Shown here: in pieces, positions 48,301 to 56,480 of the stretch
Layout: every line of letters starts with the position of its first letter
Position numbering within the stretch: position 1 is the first letter of the stretch
Origin: Anthopleura xanthogrammica
Lineage: Eukaryota > Cnidaria > Anthozoa > Actiniaria > Actiniidae
Reading direction: 5' to 3'
Assembly (NCBI GenBank): GCA_964019055.1
Contig: OZ025212.1
Coordinates: 6,821,766 to 6,885,765, forward strand
Length of the DNA: 64,000 nt
Program-made: the position numbers and the translations under genes
Notes under the pieces: generated by a model
Told to the model about the DNA's origin: nothing
Databases searched by the model: none
What the model saw: only the letters and a program-made list of their open reading frames with translations

Positions 48301-49752
48301 ACTACGCCAGTCCCGACATGTCATCCCCTTGAGTAATGTTCCTATATTTTCTGGTTAACGTTGAGAACACACTTCATAATAAACGAATATTATTTTCAAG
48401 GGAATGACACGTGGTCTGAATTTGGAAAACATTTTAATCAAAGGGATGTGAACTACATAAATACTTTTCCTCAATTTCTTCCTCTAATCTCTACTGAGTT
48501 CACTGGTTGCCTTTTTTTTTCTTTTTCCCCCATTCATTGTATTTCAATTTTCCCTCTTTTCCTATAGCAATGATTATGTTAAAGTAACAGACAACTATAA
48601 CCATTTGTTTGGCGGGAAGTTTTGTGGCAAGAAAAGTGTGTTTGCAGTCAGTGTAATTACCAAGAGATATACTGTTGCCCACGTGACTTTGCATTCTAAT
48701 GCTGCTATTGAGAAAAGTGGTTTCTCGGCGTTCTTCAAAGGGATAGATAAACGATTGACCAAAAAAAGTAGTGGTAAGTTGTCATTTTTGACGTGTCACT
48801 GTGTGTGGAGGGGAATTCGGAGAGAGGGCCAATGATCTCTTGTTCTATAGGTCCATTAATCTACTGATCCATTGTTCCATTGATCCATCAATCCACTGAT
48901 CCACTGATCCATTGATCCATCAATCCACTGATCCATTGTTCCATTGATCCATCAATCCACTGATCCACTGTTCCATTGATCCATCAATCCACTGATCCAT
49001 TGTTCCATTGATCCATCAATCCACTGATCCATTGTTCCATTGATCCATCAATCCACTGATCCCTTGTTCCACTGATTCATCAACCCACTGATCTATCAAT
49101 CAACTGATCCATTGTTCAGTGCATCCATCAATCCACTGATCCCTTTTTCCACTGATCCATCAATCCACTGATCTATCAATCCACTGATCCATTGTTCAGT
49201 GCATCCATCAATCCACTGATCCATTGTTCCGTTTGTCCATCAATCCACTGATCCATTGTTCCGTGTATCCATCAATCCACTGATCTATCAATCCACTGAT
49301 CGATTGTTCCGTTTATCCATCAATCCACTGATCCAATCTTTTTAGTGGTTCTCAATTACTTTCTTTTCAAACAGTTTGGAATCTCCAGGTACAGAATAGT
49401 TCTAGGACAGGAGCCGTGGTATCATGGGATATACCAGCTGGTAATGTAACAGACATTATAGTCCTCTACAAAGAATCGAGTGTGCAGTACATCTGGGAAG
49501 GGGTGAAGGCTAGTCCTTTAGATAACAGTATCATCCTCAAGGACCTTCTCCCTGCCAAACGATACCACGTTCGACTAGTGGGGTCCATTTTTGATGTCAT
49601 AGAAGAAAGTAAACTCGTGACTTTCACAACCAAGGGTGGTAAGTATGTTGAACAAGAGTCCTTCATTCTCATCTTTGCCTTTTGTTGATGTCAGTGTATT
49701 AACTTTTGTCCTTTGATTTGCAGGAGCAAAACTCGACGCGGGACCAAAATGA
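28546..49752 (+). CDS. Secreted SRCR/CUB/FN3 mosaic protein, 27 exons
   Basis: Exons: 28546-28597, 29381-29692, 29945-30107, 30211-30410, 30562-30849, 30935-31282, 32636-32965, 33212-33377, 33882-34072, 34815-35087, 35417-35746, 36086-36251, 36773-36963, 37396-37668, 38824-39135, 39912-40071, 40795-40982, 41809-42081, 42779-43114, 44398-44563, 45422-45603, 45809-46153, 46590-46895, 47326-47491, 48568-48773, 49375-49638, 49724-49752. They total 6216 bases (2071 residues) and every junction keeps frame. Exon 1 is a signal peptide (MWRVLVLVVVFKLSEC). The order is SRCR-CUB-FN3, SRCR, SRCR-CUB-FN3 twice, SRCR-CUB-FN3, SRCR-CUB-FN3-FN3, CUB-FN3, then a tail ending LDAGPK. No membrane helix or GPI signal is seen, so it should be secreted. 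SRCR and CUB domains bind ligands or matrix; a role in recognition or adhesion is inference. I recognise no named orthologue. Confidence 0.88.
29381..30849 (+). CDS. Exons 2-5: first SRCR-CUB-FN3 module
   Basis: 29381-29692 encodes a canonical SRCR domain: VRLAGGSSSSEGRVEIFHNG, then WGTICDDDWD, ARVVCRSLGLP, LDGVQCRG and ending AGVVCGHPDG. 29945-30107 and 30211-30410 encode a CUB domain split by a phase-2 intron, with GVITSPGYPHYMQRANYEW and a C-terminal GKGFRLRYAA. 30562-30849 encodes an FN3 domain that begins GFCSSNWDITAK and ends SCSKRVRTKK. An intronic MITE lies at 29715-29853. Confidence 0.9.
29715..29853. mobile_element. MITE of the TAGACCCC family, copy 2
   Basis: Begins TATAGACCTCTTGCACGTGA and ends GGGGTCTATA. 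It shares AAAGCAGCTCAATTTGGAGG and the AAGAATTTCAATCTCCTGAG segment with the copy at 18544-18675. Its right arm is diverged. It begins 22 bases after the first SRCR exon, and the open frame through it extends that exon artificially. Confidence 0.8.
30935..31282 (+). CDS. Exon 6: solitary second SRCR domain
   Basis: Encodes ARVTRGKSASEGYVQVYHAG, then VCGNYWWDINDANVACRSMG, WLSALQCTGREESLLECR and AGLVCQSPG. Both ends are phase 1. Unlike the other SRCR exons except the last block, it is not followed by CUB and FN3 exons; the next exon by phase and homology is another SRCR at 32636. The 1.35 kb between is a microsatellite and a MITE, so a CUB-FN3 unit may have been lost here. Confidence 0.85.
31739..31925. 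repeat. (CATA)n microsatellite
   Basis: About 185 bases of CATA/TACA tetranucleotide repeat with one break near 31870. The open frames over it (Cys-Met-Tyr-Val or Ile-His-Thr-Tyr repeats) are artefacts. A TTTATATAGCGC motif just upstream near 31648 also occurs near 18085 and may mark the end of another repeat. Confidence 0.97.
32238..32415. mobile_element. 178-bp MITE with AATAGACC termini, copy 1
   Basis: Starts AATAGACCATTTTCGAGATG and ends ATCTCGAAAATGGTCTATT. The arms pair for about 50 bases and a second internal inverted repeat surrounds GAGGCATTTTC. The copy at 61993-62170 has exactly the same length and about 90 percent identity by eye. Confidence 0.9.
32636..35087 (+). CDS. Exons 7-10: SRCR-CUB-FN3 module, duplicated block 1
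   Basis: The SRCR exon encodes KLRLTGGKFPNEGRLEIL, ICGSGWDIKDATVACRGLGL and AAVVCGHPKG. The two CUB exons encode SLTDMLTSPGFPKLDQANY and, after a phase-2 intron, a half ending GFKMRYFVFDG. The FN3 exon begins ESCKGNWNIS and ends YFCTRRVRTDPG. The first CUB half ends RGTRLPG, against RGSYYPG in block 2. Confidence 0.9.
34292..34599. mobile_element. 308-bp MITE with TA target-site duplication
   Basis: Terminal inverted repeats start CAGCGCGACGCGCCTTACCG and end with the complement (GGTAAGGCGCGTCGCGCTG), extending about 30 bases. The element is flanked by TA on both sides (34290-34291 and 34600-34601). The matching intron of block 2 reads straight through a single TA (ACACTTAACCAG near 37180), which is the empty site. 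This defines element ends and TA duplication directly, as for Tc1/mariner-type elements. Confidence 0.92.
35417..37668 (+). CDS. Exons 11-14: SRCR-CUB-FN3 module, duplicated block 2
   Basis: Nearly identical to exons 7-10. The SRCR exon has VACRELGLPPATFALRASIF where block 1 has VACRGLGLPPATFAFRDSIF. The FN3 exon has SIRSDSGSVDLSW where block 1 has SMRSDTGSIDLSW. All splice sites are kept, so both blocks look usable. Because the phases match, skipping or including one block would preserve the frame. Confidence 0.9.
38003..38254. mobile_element. Inverted-repeat element (MITE-like)
   Basis: Ends TTATCATTCAAATTATTTTTTC and its complement GAAAAAATAATTTGAATGATA pair over about 21 bases, 250 bases apart. 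Inside, AATAACGGTCTGCTCATGCG is repeated twice in tandem. It is intronic, between exons 14 and 15 of the mosaic gene. Confidence 0.7.
38310..38760 (-). repeat. 59-bp minisatellite derived from a SINE tail
   Basis: About seven units of 59 bases, each holding CGAACCCTGAAACAACCTCT, GGCTGATCAAAGTCA and CTTACTCACAGAT. Read on the minus strand, the unit equals the tail of the SINE-like copies at 26740 and 60745 (GATCTGTGAGTTAGCCGTGC ... AGAGGTTGTTT). The array ends at 38730-38760 in unexpanded SINE sequence (TTCCAATTCGATCTGTG on the minus strand). It lies in the intron before exon 15. Confidence 0.85.
38824..42081 (+). CDS. Exons 15-18: SRCR-CUB-FN3 module
   Basis: 38824-39135 is a diverged SRCR domain: WRLSGGRMKNEGIAEVNF, WGQLCSQYIWTQRESDVLCR and KVVCGSPKG. 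39912-40071 and 40795-40982 form the CUB domain with GFITSPGYPNYMLQAHHEW and the end GKGMRMRYTFFDG. 41809-42081 is FN3, beginning DSCSSNWTPEVK and ending KYCTRHVRTKAG. Exon phases match the other modules. The middle intron holds a large TTCA microsatellite. Confidence 0.88.
39305..39581 (+). mobile_element. Degraded LINE reverse-transcriptase fragment
   Basis: The frame reads QATKFILNLPLYRFEMSYQE, then RLVGTKYLLPLCYWHEYLDM and AFLFKAITGL. This resembles the region near the C-terminus of LINE reverse transcriptases (RATKFIL..LP...SY..RL....LLP..YWHEYLD). It is short, lacks the catalytic core and sits in an intron of the mosaic gene. Confidence 0.65.
40365..40672. repeat. (ATTC)n microsatellite
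   Basis: About 300 bases of ATTC tetranucleotide, essentially uninterrupted from 40412 to 40655, inside the CUB intron between exons 16 and 17. One frame through it (Ser-Phe-Ile-His repeats) happens to stay open into exon 17. The splice acceptor at 40791-40794 and homology to the other CUB exons show that it is not coding. Confidence 0.97.
41242..41380. mobile_element. Short inverted-repeat element
   Basis: TTGTATGAGTATGAAAA at the left and TTTTTTCATACTCATACGAA at the right pair over about 17 bases, with further GCGGCGCCG/CGGCGCC-like pairing inside. It follows a C-run and is intronic before the FN3 exon at 41809. Confidence 0.6.
42093..42482. mobile_element. 390-bp inverted-repeat element (MITE-like)
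   Basis: Ends ACCGAATGCCAATATGGCCA and its imperfect complement GCGGCTATACTGGCATTCGGT. The element begins 12 bases after the donor of exon 18 and fills much of the following intron. Confidence 0.75.
42779..46895 (+). CDS. Exons 19-23: SRCR-CUB-FN3-FN3 module
   Basis: 42779-43114 is SRCR: FRIAGGRVPNEGRVEIYRN, VVCRDDWDMDDAKVACRVAG and AGLVCGRPKG. 44398-44563 and 45422-45603 form a CUB domain with ECKSVLKDSQG and DCEWTITAPS; it keeps an N-terminal Cys pair that the other CUBs in this protein lack. 45809-46153 is an FN3 with VEAPNWNITAK but without the paired cysteines of the earlier ones. 46590-46895 is a textbook FN3: PSRAPTNVIATTTGTSSILV, then YTFQVKGFTRAGSGPKS. All outer phases are 1. Confidence 0.88.
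43495..44321. mobile_element. 827-bp DNA-transposon-like element in a GTCC repeat
   Basis: Begins CATCGCCAGAAAACCGCG and ends with its exact 18-base complement. Both flanks are GTCCGTCCG microsatellite, so the element appears to have inserted into a simple repeat, which hides any target duplication. No transposase-like frame is visible inside, suggesting a non-autonomous element. It is intronic. Confidence 0.8.
44640..45312. repeat. ATG/GTG trinucleotide microsatellite cluster with TTG/TTA tail
   Basis: About 670 bases of GATGAT-type repeats broken by TGGTACGTG motifs, then TTG and TTA runs (45247-45312). It lies in the phase-2 intron of the fifth CUB domain. Open frames in it are low-complexity artefacts. 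Confidence 0.95.
46203..46445 (+). mobile_element. tRNA-related SINE-like element
   Basis: The head holds TTTAGTGGTAGTGCCCTCGC and GGATTTGATTCCCGG, close to RNA polymerase III A and B boxes and spaced as in tRNA-derived SINEs. A pyrimidine-rich middle (GGGTTTTCCGGTTATC) and the tail TTGATCAGCCCAGAGGTTGT follow. This is the best-preserved member of the family seen repeatedly in this window. Confidence 0.65.
47326..49638 (+). CDS. Exons 24-26: terminal CUB-FN3 module
   Basis: 47326-47491 and 48568-48773 form a CUB domain. Its second half is classical: SNDYVKVTDNYNHLFGGKFC, then VTLHSNAA and SGFSAFFKGI. 49375-49638 is an FN3 beginning VWNLQVQNSS and ending KLVTFTTKGG, without cysteines. A short last exon (49724-49752) adds eight residues and the stop. 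The module has no SRCR domain. Confidence 0.88.
47590..48330 (-). repeat. 57-bp minisatellite plus SINE head
   Basis: About eleven units of 57 bases with CCTGAAACAACCTCT, GCTGATCAAAGTCAGGGCA and AACTCACAGAT. It is the same sequence family as the 59-base array at 38310, the units differing mainly by two G residues. At the right end (48231-48330, minus strand) the SINE head follows: GTAGTGGCAATTCCCTCGCC and AATTCCTATTTGATCTGTGAG. The array is thus an expanded tail of a reverse-oriented SINE, in the last CUB intron. Confidence 0.85.
48850..49340. repeat. 32-bp minisatellite of TGATCCAT-type subrepeats
   Basis: About fifteen imperfect copies built from CCATTGTTCCATTGATCCAT and CAATCCACTGAT. It occupies most of the intron between exons 25 and 26. 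Confidence 0.9.
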
Positions 49753-49989
49753 TAACAGACCAACCAATTCTGGATCGAGCACATACCGAATATTGACCGA
49801 AAATGAACCGATCAGCGATCGATTATGTAATCTCAGTAATGAAAAATATCTAGAAAATTGATTGAAAATTTTTTTTATGGATAGTAATTTATAATTTACC
49901 TTCCTATCAATAGATGTAAACATATTTGTAGATTGAAGTGAATTTTTTAAAAAGGGGTTGATGTTCTTGATAACATTTGGGTTAATTGA

Positions 49990-49995
49990 AATAAA
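49990..49995 (+). terminator. Polyadenylation signal of the mosaic gene
   Basis: AATAAA about 240 bases past the stop at 49752. Another ATCAATAAAG lies near 50033. The amine-oxidase gene starts at 50172, so the mosaic transcript must end just before it. Confidence 0.5.
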
Positions 49996-50171
49996 GGAAT
50001 AGTGACATAGAATCTTACTTTTACTTTGGGATCAATAAAGAAATCAAAAAAAAATCCTTGGAGTAAGTTTTCTTTATTGCTGCGATTTTGGCGCGAAATT
50101 AAAATACAAATACTCGCCCCAAGCTCCCACCAACCACGTCCTATGACGTCATACCAGGGATCAAAATCAAT

Positions 50172-53100
50172 ATGGCGGACAAAGGTGCAGAAAATGGTAA
50201 AGATTGTTGTAACCGTTTTAAAGCATTCTTGCGTTAAACATATACTTCTGATATAAATAATATGTTCTGGATTGATATAATATACATGTGGTTTATCATT
50301 ATTTATTAGAAAATGAATCCAAAATTGTTAGTGGTCGTGTAAAAATAGCTGTTATCGGTGCAGGAATATCAGGTTTAGCTGCTGCATCGACATTAGTACA
50401 AGAAGGGTTCGATGTCGTTCTTCTTGAAGCTTCAGACTACATAGGTGAGTGTGTTTTAATAAGAGAAATCATGGTTCAATATCAATATATAATGAGGACA
50501 ATCTCAGAGCCATTATTCTGAAGCCATAACGTGTCATATTTACAGTAGGAGCTAAAGCTTTTCTCTTGCTACGTCTGTCCTTCACTGCAGTTTCCTCTAA
50601 CGAGTTCTTTTACTTCATAGGCATATTTTTAGCTATTAGTGGTGTTCAAGAACATAGTTTTAGGGCAAATACAGCTGTTAAGTTGTGATGTATTTCCTGG
50701 TCCAACTGCTCACAAAAACCGATAAAATATAGCGAAAAATATTCTCAATGAATTAACCTCTGGTTAGATAGATAATTTCTATCTGCCAATTTGGATCGTG
50801 AAGAAGATACATTGCTTGGCTATACCTTTGGGGCCCATATAAATAAGTTTAACCAAGTTTCAAGTCTTTTCCAATTTTCATAGATTTTCATCCAAGTGCC
50901 CCTTTAATGGTAGAAAGTGATTTTAGCTAAAACATGAGTTGAAAAAATCCACTGTAACAGTTGTAAAAATAGCGTACTGGTCAGTTTTGCCCAAGATAAT
51001 GTATATCTGTACAGTATATAACATTGAATTGCATACAATGAAATAGTGTGAATTTAATGATAATGATATACTATTCAATATGTATATAATTTAGCTTCTA
51101 ATTCTTAATCTTTTATAATTAGGTGGGAGAATTAAAACAGTTGAAACCTTCCCTGGATTCCCACCCATAGACCTTGGAGCTGATTTTATTCATGGCTCTA
51201 AATCAATTGTAAATAAGCTTGCTGAGGAAAATAATTGGACTGTCAAACAGGTATGTGCATAAGATTCTGACATTAACTATGTTTTGTCAACATTATAGTA
51301 CCGATAATAGAATGGATACTTATCTGTACTAGGGTAGTCAAACTATTGTACTTTAAACTTTAGTTCACAGTACAACTTACTTGAAAAAAAGTTCTTCTAA
51401 ACAAGCTTTCGATTCTAACTTGAATCTTGATCATCGTTATGCAGTCATGCTCAGACTCACTTGAGATCACTTGACTGCCCCAGACTGATCCTGCCCCTGT
51501 CTCTCTTCAAGTCTGGATTATTGATCCTGATATGGACTGCTTTAAATAATTTGTGAATCCCACATTCAATTTGGTGCCAGTTGGAGTCTCTGTCAATTAC
51601 TTCAATGGAGTACTAGTACCAGCATTTGATTTTTTTCTGATGGCTCCAACCTGCAACCTTCAAATCTTGGGTAAATCCTCCATTTGATCCTCAGGGATTG
51701 TTCTGAGCTGGGGTCCTATTAATTTTGTTGAGGATTCAATGAATATGAGAAATACATTGTAAACAAAGGTTTGCCATGCAAAATTCCATGGTTTGTGCAT
51801 TAACGTAATGCTTCCCAAAGATTGCAAAACTTGGGAAAAGTAATTTAAAGCTTGAGTATTGTAAATACTAACAATAACAATGATAATGATGATGATAAAA
51901 AGTCATGGATTATAAATTCTGGATTAATTGATGGTTATAATTATATAATTATAATTTATACCTTGTTTATTGATAGTCCCATGCTATAGATAATGAAGAT
52001 CCTCACACCATTACTATATTCTTGGAAGGGAAGCACTATTCTTGCCATGATACAAGTCACCCTGACATATTTGATGCTACTAAGGCTTGGCATGTAATAT
52101 CAAGGCTGGGTGACAAGTTGAACCTGGATGGAGACGAGGCTACAGTTAAAAAGTATGTACAGTGTATACAGAAAAGCCATTCTTCTTGGAGGCAGATGTT
52201 AGGACAGTACAACTAATTGGTTGAGGGGTTTATTTACTGTAGTTTTATGGGAATCAATGTTGATAAATACCAGTAGTGCACTCGCCTCTGGTTTCAACTC
52301 CTTAGTATTACATGTCTGAGTAAAGGTTGTTGGGCTGGTTGAATGAATGAATGGATGAAGGAAGGAAGGAAGGAAGGAAGGAAGGAAGGAAGGAAGGAAG
52401 GAAGGAAGGAAGGAAGGAAGGAAGGAAGGAAGGAATGAGTGAATGAGTATATAAATGTGTAAATAAATAATTATAGAAAGAAAGAAAGGAAGGAAGAAAG
52501 AAAGAAAGAAATACAAACAAACAAAAATACAAGAAAAATTGTTCAGAAGAGATTTGTGTTTACAGTTCAACACTAAAATGTCATATTTATTATATTTTTT
52601 ATATTGTTTATAGTGATCTTCATATATCTAACAGAGATCTCTCTTCTTGGCTAAGTTCAAAAGGAGTCAGTCAGAATGCTTTTGATATTATTGACTATAA
52701 ACTTTGCCAGACTAACGGAGGCACACTGGGCATAATTGGAGTCCTAGAAAGTGCTTATGAAGAGGCCTGCTGGGATTATGGTGGAGAAAATTACAGGTAA
52801 TTTTACTAGATATTGTGTGACTGTGCAAATGATCAAGTCACGTCATGATCATGGTCATGCCAGACAGTCTGGCCATTCTTTCTGGCAAATCTAGCATGCT
52901 GTGATTCATCCCAAGGATGTAATCTATAAAACTTCAGTTTCCTGATTTTTCTTGAGTGACTGCAAAACAATTTCTGTAAGTTAAGGTTGGACTCAATAAA
53001 ATGCAATAAATGTATGAGCACATGAAGTCCAACCTTGACTGCAAGGCTTTGAATATTTTATGGTCACTCAAGTGAATTCAGGAAAGGTTATTCATTATCA

Positions 53101-55935
53101 TAGACTATTTCTAAGTTTGATAAACATGGTGCATTTGGCTCTACTGTAGCTTGGGTACAAACAACACCAATGTTTGTAAACATAACTTGCCATCACTAAC
53201 CACCACCACAAAGTACAGCAGTGGGGCAGCTCAATGGGTAAGCCAAGTAAGCCAAGCTACATCACAAAGTAATATGTTTTCTATCTAAGAAAAGGTCTGT
53301 AATGGTACCATTTACTCTACCATTCCATAGCCGTTTGAAAACTCTTCAGTCTGTCATCAATATAGGCTTTCAAAAAAGTCCTTTGTCTCTGTATTTGTTC
53401 ACAGATGCTGAATAAATCGCATGCGTTTTTTCACTTTTTTCGCTCATGACTCTGTGAGAGTCTCAGGGAGGTTGGCTTGGAGCAAGTCTATCATCAATAC
53501 TCTCAGACCATTTAAAATTTATGGAGGGGGCATTTTTAAAATTTTTTTTTGCAGGTTTGAAGGATCATATGCAGTTTTAATTTCACATTACCTGGAAAAG
53601 TGTACAAAAGTAGACATCAAATTAAATTGGCCTGTGAGGGAAGTCAAGTGGACCGGTATGATACAGCAAAACCATATTTCCTGCAATCCAGATTCTTTAA
53701 AGTATTGATACTCAAGCTGTAAAGTATGGTCAGAGTAGATAGATACTAGTTATACAATGGTTTCAAGTGGCATACCGTGGAATATCCCACGAGTCACCTG
53801 TAGTTTCTTGTATACACATGAGCCTTTAGGCGAGTGTGTATATAAAGAAAATACAAGTGACGAATGGGATATCCACAGTATGCCACGAGAAACCATCGTA
53901 TAACCATTTCATCCCACACCATAGAAAATACAAATGTGTAGATTCAATGCGCAGTGCATGATGGGAAGGAAGAGTGAAATACCGACGAATATATAACAAC
54001 TTTCCTGCTTTCTGACTGGCTGTATTTTCAGTGGTGTGGGATAATTAACAATTAGTCCTCGAGTCCGAATGGTCTACGAGTCAATAGCCCATGAGGCCGA
54101 AGGCCGAATGGGCTATTGACTCGTAGGCCATGAGGGCGAGAGGTCTAATTGTTTTAGTAAAAACCTACTAATTGGTCCAATAAAAGGATGCAAAAAGTTT
54201 TGGATTTTGCTTTAAATATATTTTTTTTGGTTTTCAAAACCGGCGCTTTTCGCTACTAGAGGTCTATCACTAATAGACCCCTAGTAGCTCAGCCAATCAC
54301 AGGGCTCGATTGGTGATAAACCATTAGTATGTTTTTTCTAAAAGTAGATATAAGTAGATCAGCATTGGTGCTGTATTTTCCCCCTAACCTGTGTTAACTC
54401 CTGCTAATGCCCACATCACCCCTTTTTTACCCAAAACACACTTTCTTGGGGGTCCAAGAAAGCCAGTCGAGTTTCAAACATTAGACTACTTGTCTTTCTG
54501 TATAAAAAATAGCTAAGATAAGCTGCTATGCAAATGTTTCCTCGTTACCCCTGATCCATAGTTAATAGAGGGGCTATTAACTACATCTATTTCAATTAAC
54601 GTTGATAACGGGAGATCTGGAATGGTCGATCTGAGACCAATAGGAATTGGTGGGTGTCAACATGAATTTTTGTGAATTAATGCGCTAAGTGATACAAATT
54701 AGCAATTCAATACCATTCAAGCGTGATTGCAACTATGTATTTGCAATATTTATGAGATGAGCATTCAGCCTCTCACAATTCCTTTAGGCCTCAGATCGAC
54801 CATTTCAGATCTCCCGTTATCAACGTTAATTGAAATAGGTGTATACCTGATCTGTTCTCTCCCCACCAAGTAAGGGATAACGAGAGGGTAGACTTGACAG
54901 TGACCAGCTGCCTTTTTCCTCTGCCAGATAAAAAGAAGACTGGATGTGTGAAACAAGCTCCAGGAGTTGTCATCACAAGTCAAACAGGAGAATCCATTGC
55001 AGTAAATTATGCTGTAGTCACAGTACCTCTTACCATCCTCAAAGATGGTGATATTATCTTTTCACCTCCTTTGCCGCCAAAAAAGCAACATGCCATCAAC
55101 ACTCTTTATATGGGAACTGCTTTGAAAATAGTCTGTAGATTTAAAATACCTTTTTGGCGGGAAAAAACCGTTATTTATCCTGTAAGGGGGTTTCTTAGTC
55201 AAATATGGACATATTCACGTGACCCAAACGAAGATGGCGAAGAGTGTCACGTGGGTGTTGGGTTTGCAACTGCAGTTTTAGCTGCACAGAAGGTTCATCT
55301 TTCTGACGAAGAAGTTTGCGAAACATTTCTGCAACAAATGGATGAAATATTTGGGTAAGTACGGGAAAGTACTTTGTTAAATTTCATTCTTTTTTCTTTA
55401 GAGTAGAACGTTTTTACGAGTTTGGAAGGTGCTTCGCCGTGAACTTCATGCAAATGGCTTTCAGTCTGAACCAATCAAAGTGCAAAATATCAGCAATACC
55501 ATTTGAAATTCGTGACGTAATTTCAACCATGTTTGTTGAATTTAACAACAGATGTTGTGTTAGTTTCTTTTGTTATTGTTGTTCTGATCTTTGCGGACAG
55601 TTTCTTTTTTGAATGAAACTAATGCCCAGTAAATGAGTTAACTTCAGGCATGAAATTCTTCTAGGACCGACGCTGATCCAAAGCCTGCCACCAGCAACTT
55701 CATGAGCTTTGTCTATGAGCACTGGTCCAGGCACCCATATATTAGAGGAGGATACAGTACGCAGACAGCCAATGCTTATGGCTTAAAGAAACACCTTGCA
55801 GCTCAAGTAGGAGGGAGGTTATTCTTTGCTGGAGAAGCGACCAATGAAAGAGTGTCTGCTACAGTACAGTCAGCGATCGAGACTGGAATGCGTGCAGCTC
55901 GCGAAGTCTGTGAAGCAGCAGGTATAGAATGTTAA
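50172..55935 (+). CDS. FAD-dependent polyamine/amine oxidase
   Basis: Eight exons: 50172-50196, 50310-50444, 51123-51250, 51977-52152, 52614-52796, 53555-53655, 54928-55354 and 55665-55935 (1446 bases, 481 residues), all phase-consistent. VIGAGISGLAAA (residues 23-34) is the FAD dinucleotide-binding motif and LLEASDYIGGR its second half. Others are PIDLGADFIHG, the substrate-domain VTVPLTILKDG, LPPKKQHAI, and near the C-terminus GGYS and FFAGEATN (about 445-452), which holds the flavin. This is the flavin amine oxidase family; members oxidise spermine, spermidine or acetylated polyamines and release H2O2. No signal peptide or obvious peroxisomal SKL-type end is seen, so it is probably cytosolic. 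Substrate cannot be assigned. A frameshifted partial paralogue lies at 24473-25782. The gene starts 420 bases after the mosaic gene and converges on the adenylyl cyclase. Confidence 0.9.
52357..52434. repeat. (GGAA)n microsatellite
   Basis: Nearly 80 bases of AAGG tetranucleotide, followed by less regular purine repeats to about 52515. It lies in the intron between exons 4 and 5 of the amine-oxidase gene. Confidence 0.95.
53750..53906. mobile_element. Inverted-repeat element (MITE-like)
   Basis: Left TTATACAATGGTTTCAAGTGGCAT-type arm and right complement ending CGTATAACC pair over about 55 imperfect bases, with GGAATATCCCACGAGTCAC inside. It is in the intron between exons 6 and 7 of the amine-oxidase gene, one of three such elements there. 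Confidence 0.75.
54049..54151. mobile_element. 103-bp near-palindrome
   Basis: CAATTAGTCCTCGAGTCCGA at the left and its imperfect complement CGAGAGGTCTAATTG at the right. The arms are nearly contiguous, meeting at GGCCGAAGGCC, so the whole element could form one hairpin. Confidence 0.8.
54583..54842. mobile_element. 260-bp inverted-repeat element
   Basis: The left arm has ATTTCAATTAACGTTGATAA, then CGGGAGATCTGGAATGGTCG; the right arm (54784-54842) is the complement with few mismatches over about 58 bases. It ends about 85 bases before exon 7 of the amine-oxidase gene. Confidence 0.8.
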
Positions 55936-56309
55936 ACGAAAGCTAATTTATTTTATTAAATCATTGAAAATTTTAGCGCGCACCAAAAAGAGTGCACGTG
56001 ATCGCTCCGTCGATCTTGAGGCAGCGTCGACTCGCTAATCTTTTTATTTAATGTAATAGAATAATTGTTATAATTCTCGCGTTCTGATTGGTTGGGAGCG
56101 TATGCATTATGAGAGAACACGCGGGGATTAGCAGAACACGAAAGACAACTTGTAGCAATCCCCATGCACACAGCACGCGCGCGCGTTTCTTATTTCTTCA
56201 ACAGTACACATACAACAGTGAACTCGCATATTGAGAGAGACTGCTTTTGGCGCACAAAGTTTTAGTCTACGAGTTTCATTAGCTAAAAGAAATCCTCCAA
56301 AAGTAAGGT

Positions 56310-56315
56310 TTTATT
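56310..56315 (-). terminator. Polyadenylation signal of the adenylyl cyclase gene
   Basis: AATAAA on the minus strand, about 165 bases beyond the stop codon at 56481-56483. Confidence 0.45.
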
Positions 56316-56480
56316 TACTATATACATTCTTTAAGATTAGTTACAAGATAAAATGAATATTAGAAATCTCATCTTTTCATTTCAACTTAAGAATAATAAA
56401 ATTACTAATACATGGCAAAGATATATGTTTTCGTCGATCTATATTTCTGAACTCGTTACACGGAAGTTTCCATTCACTAG

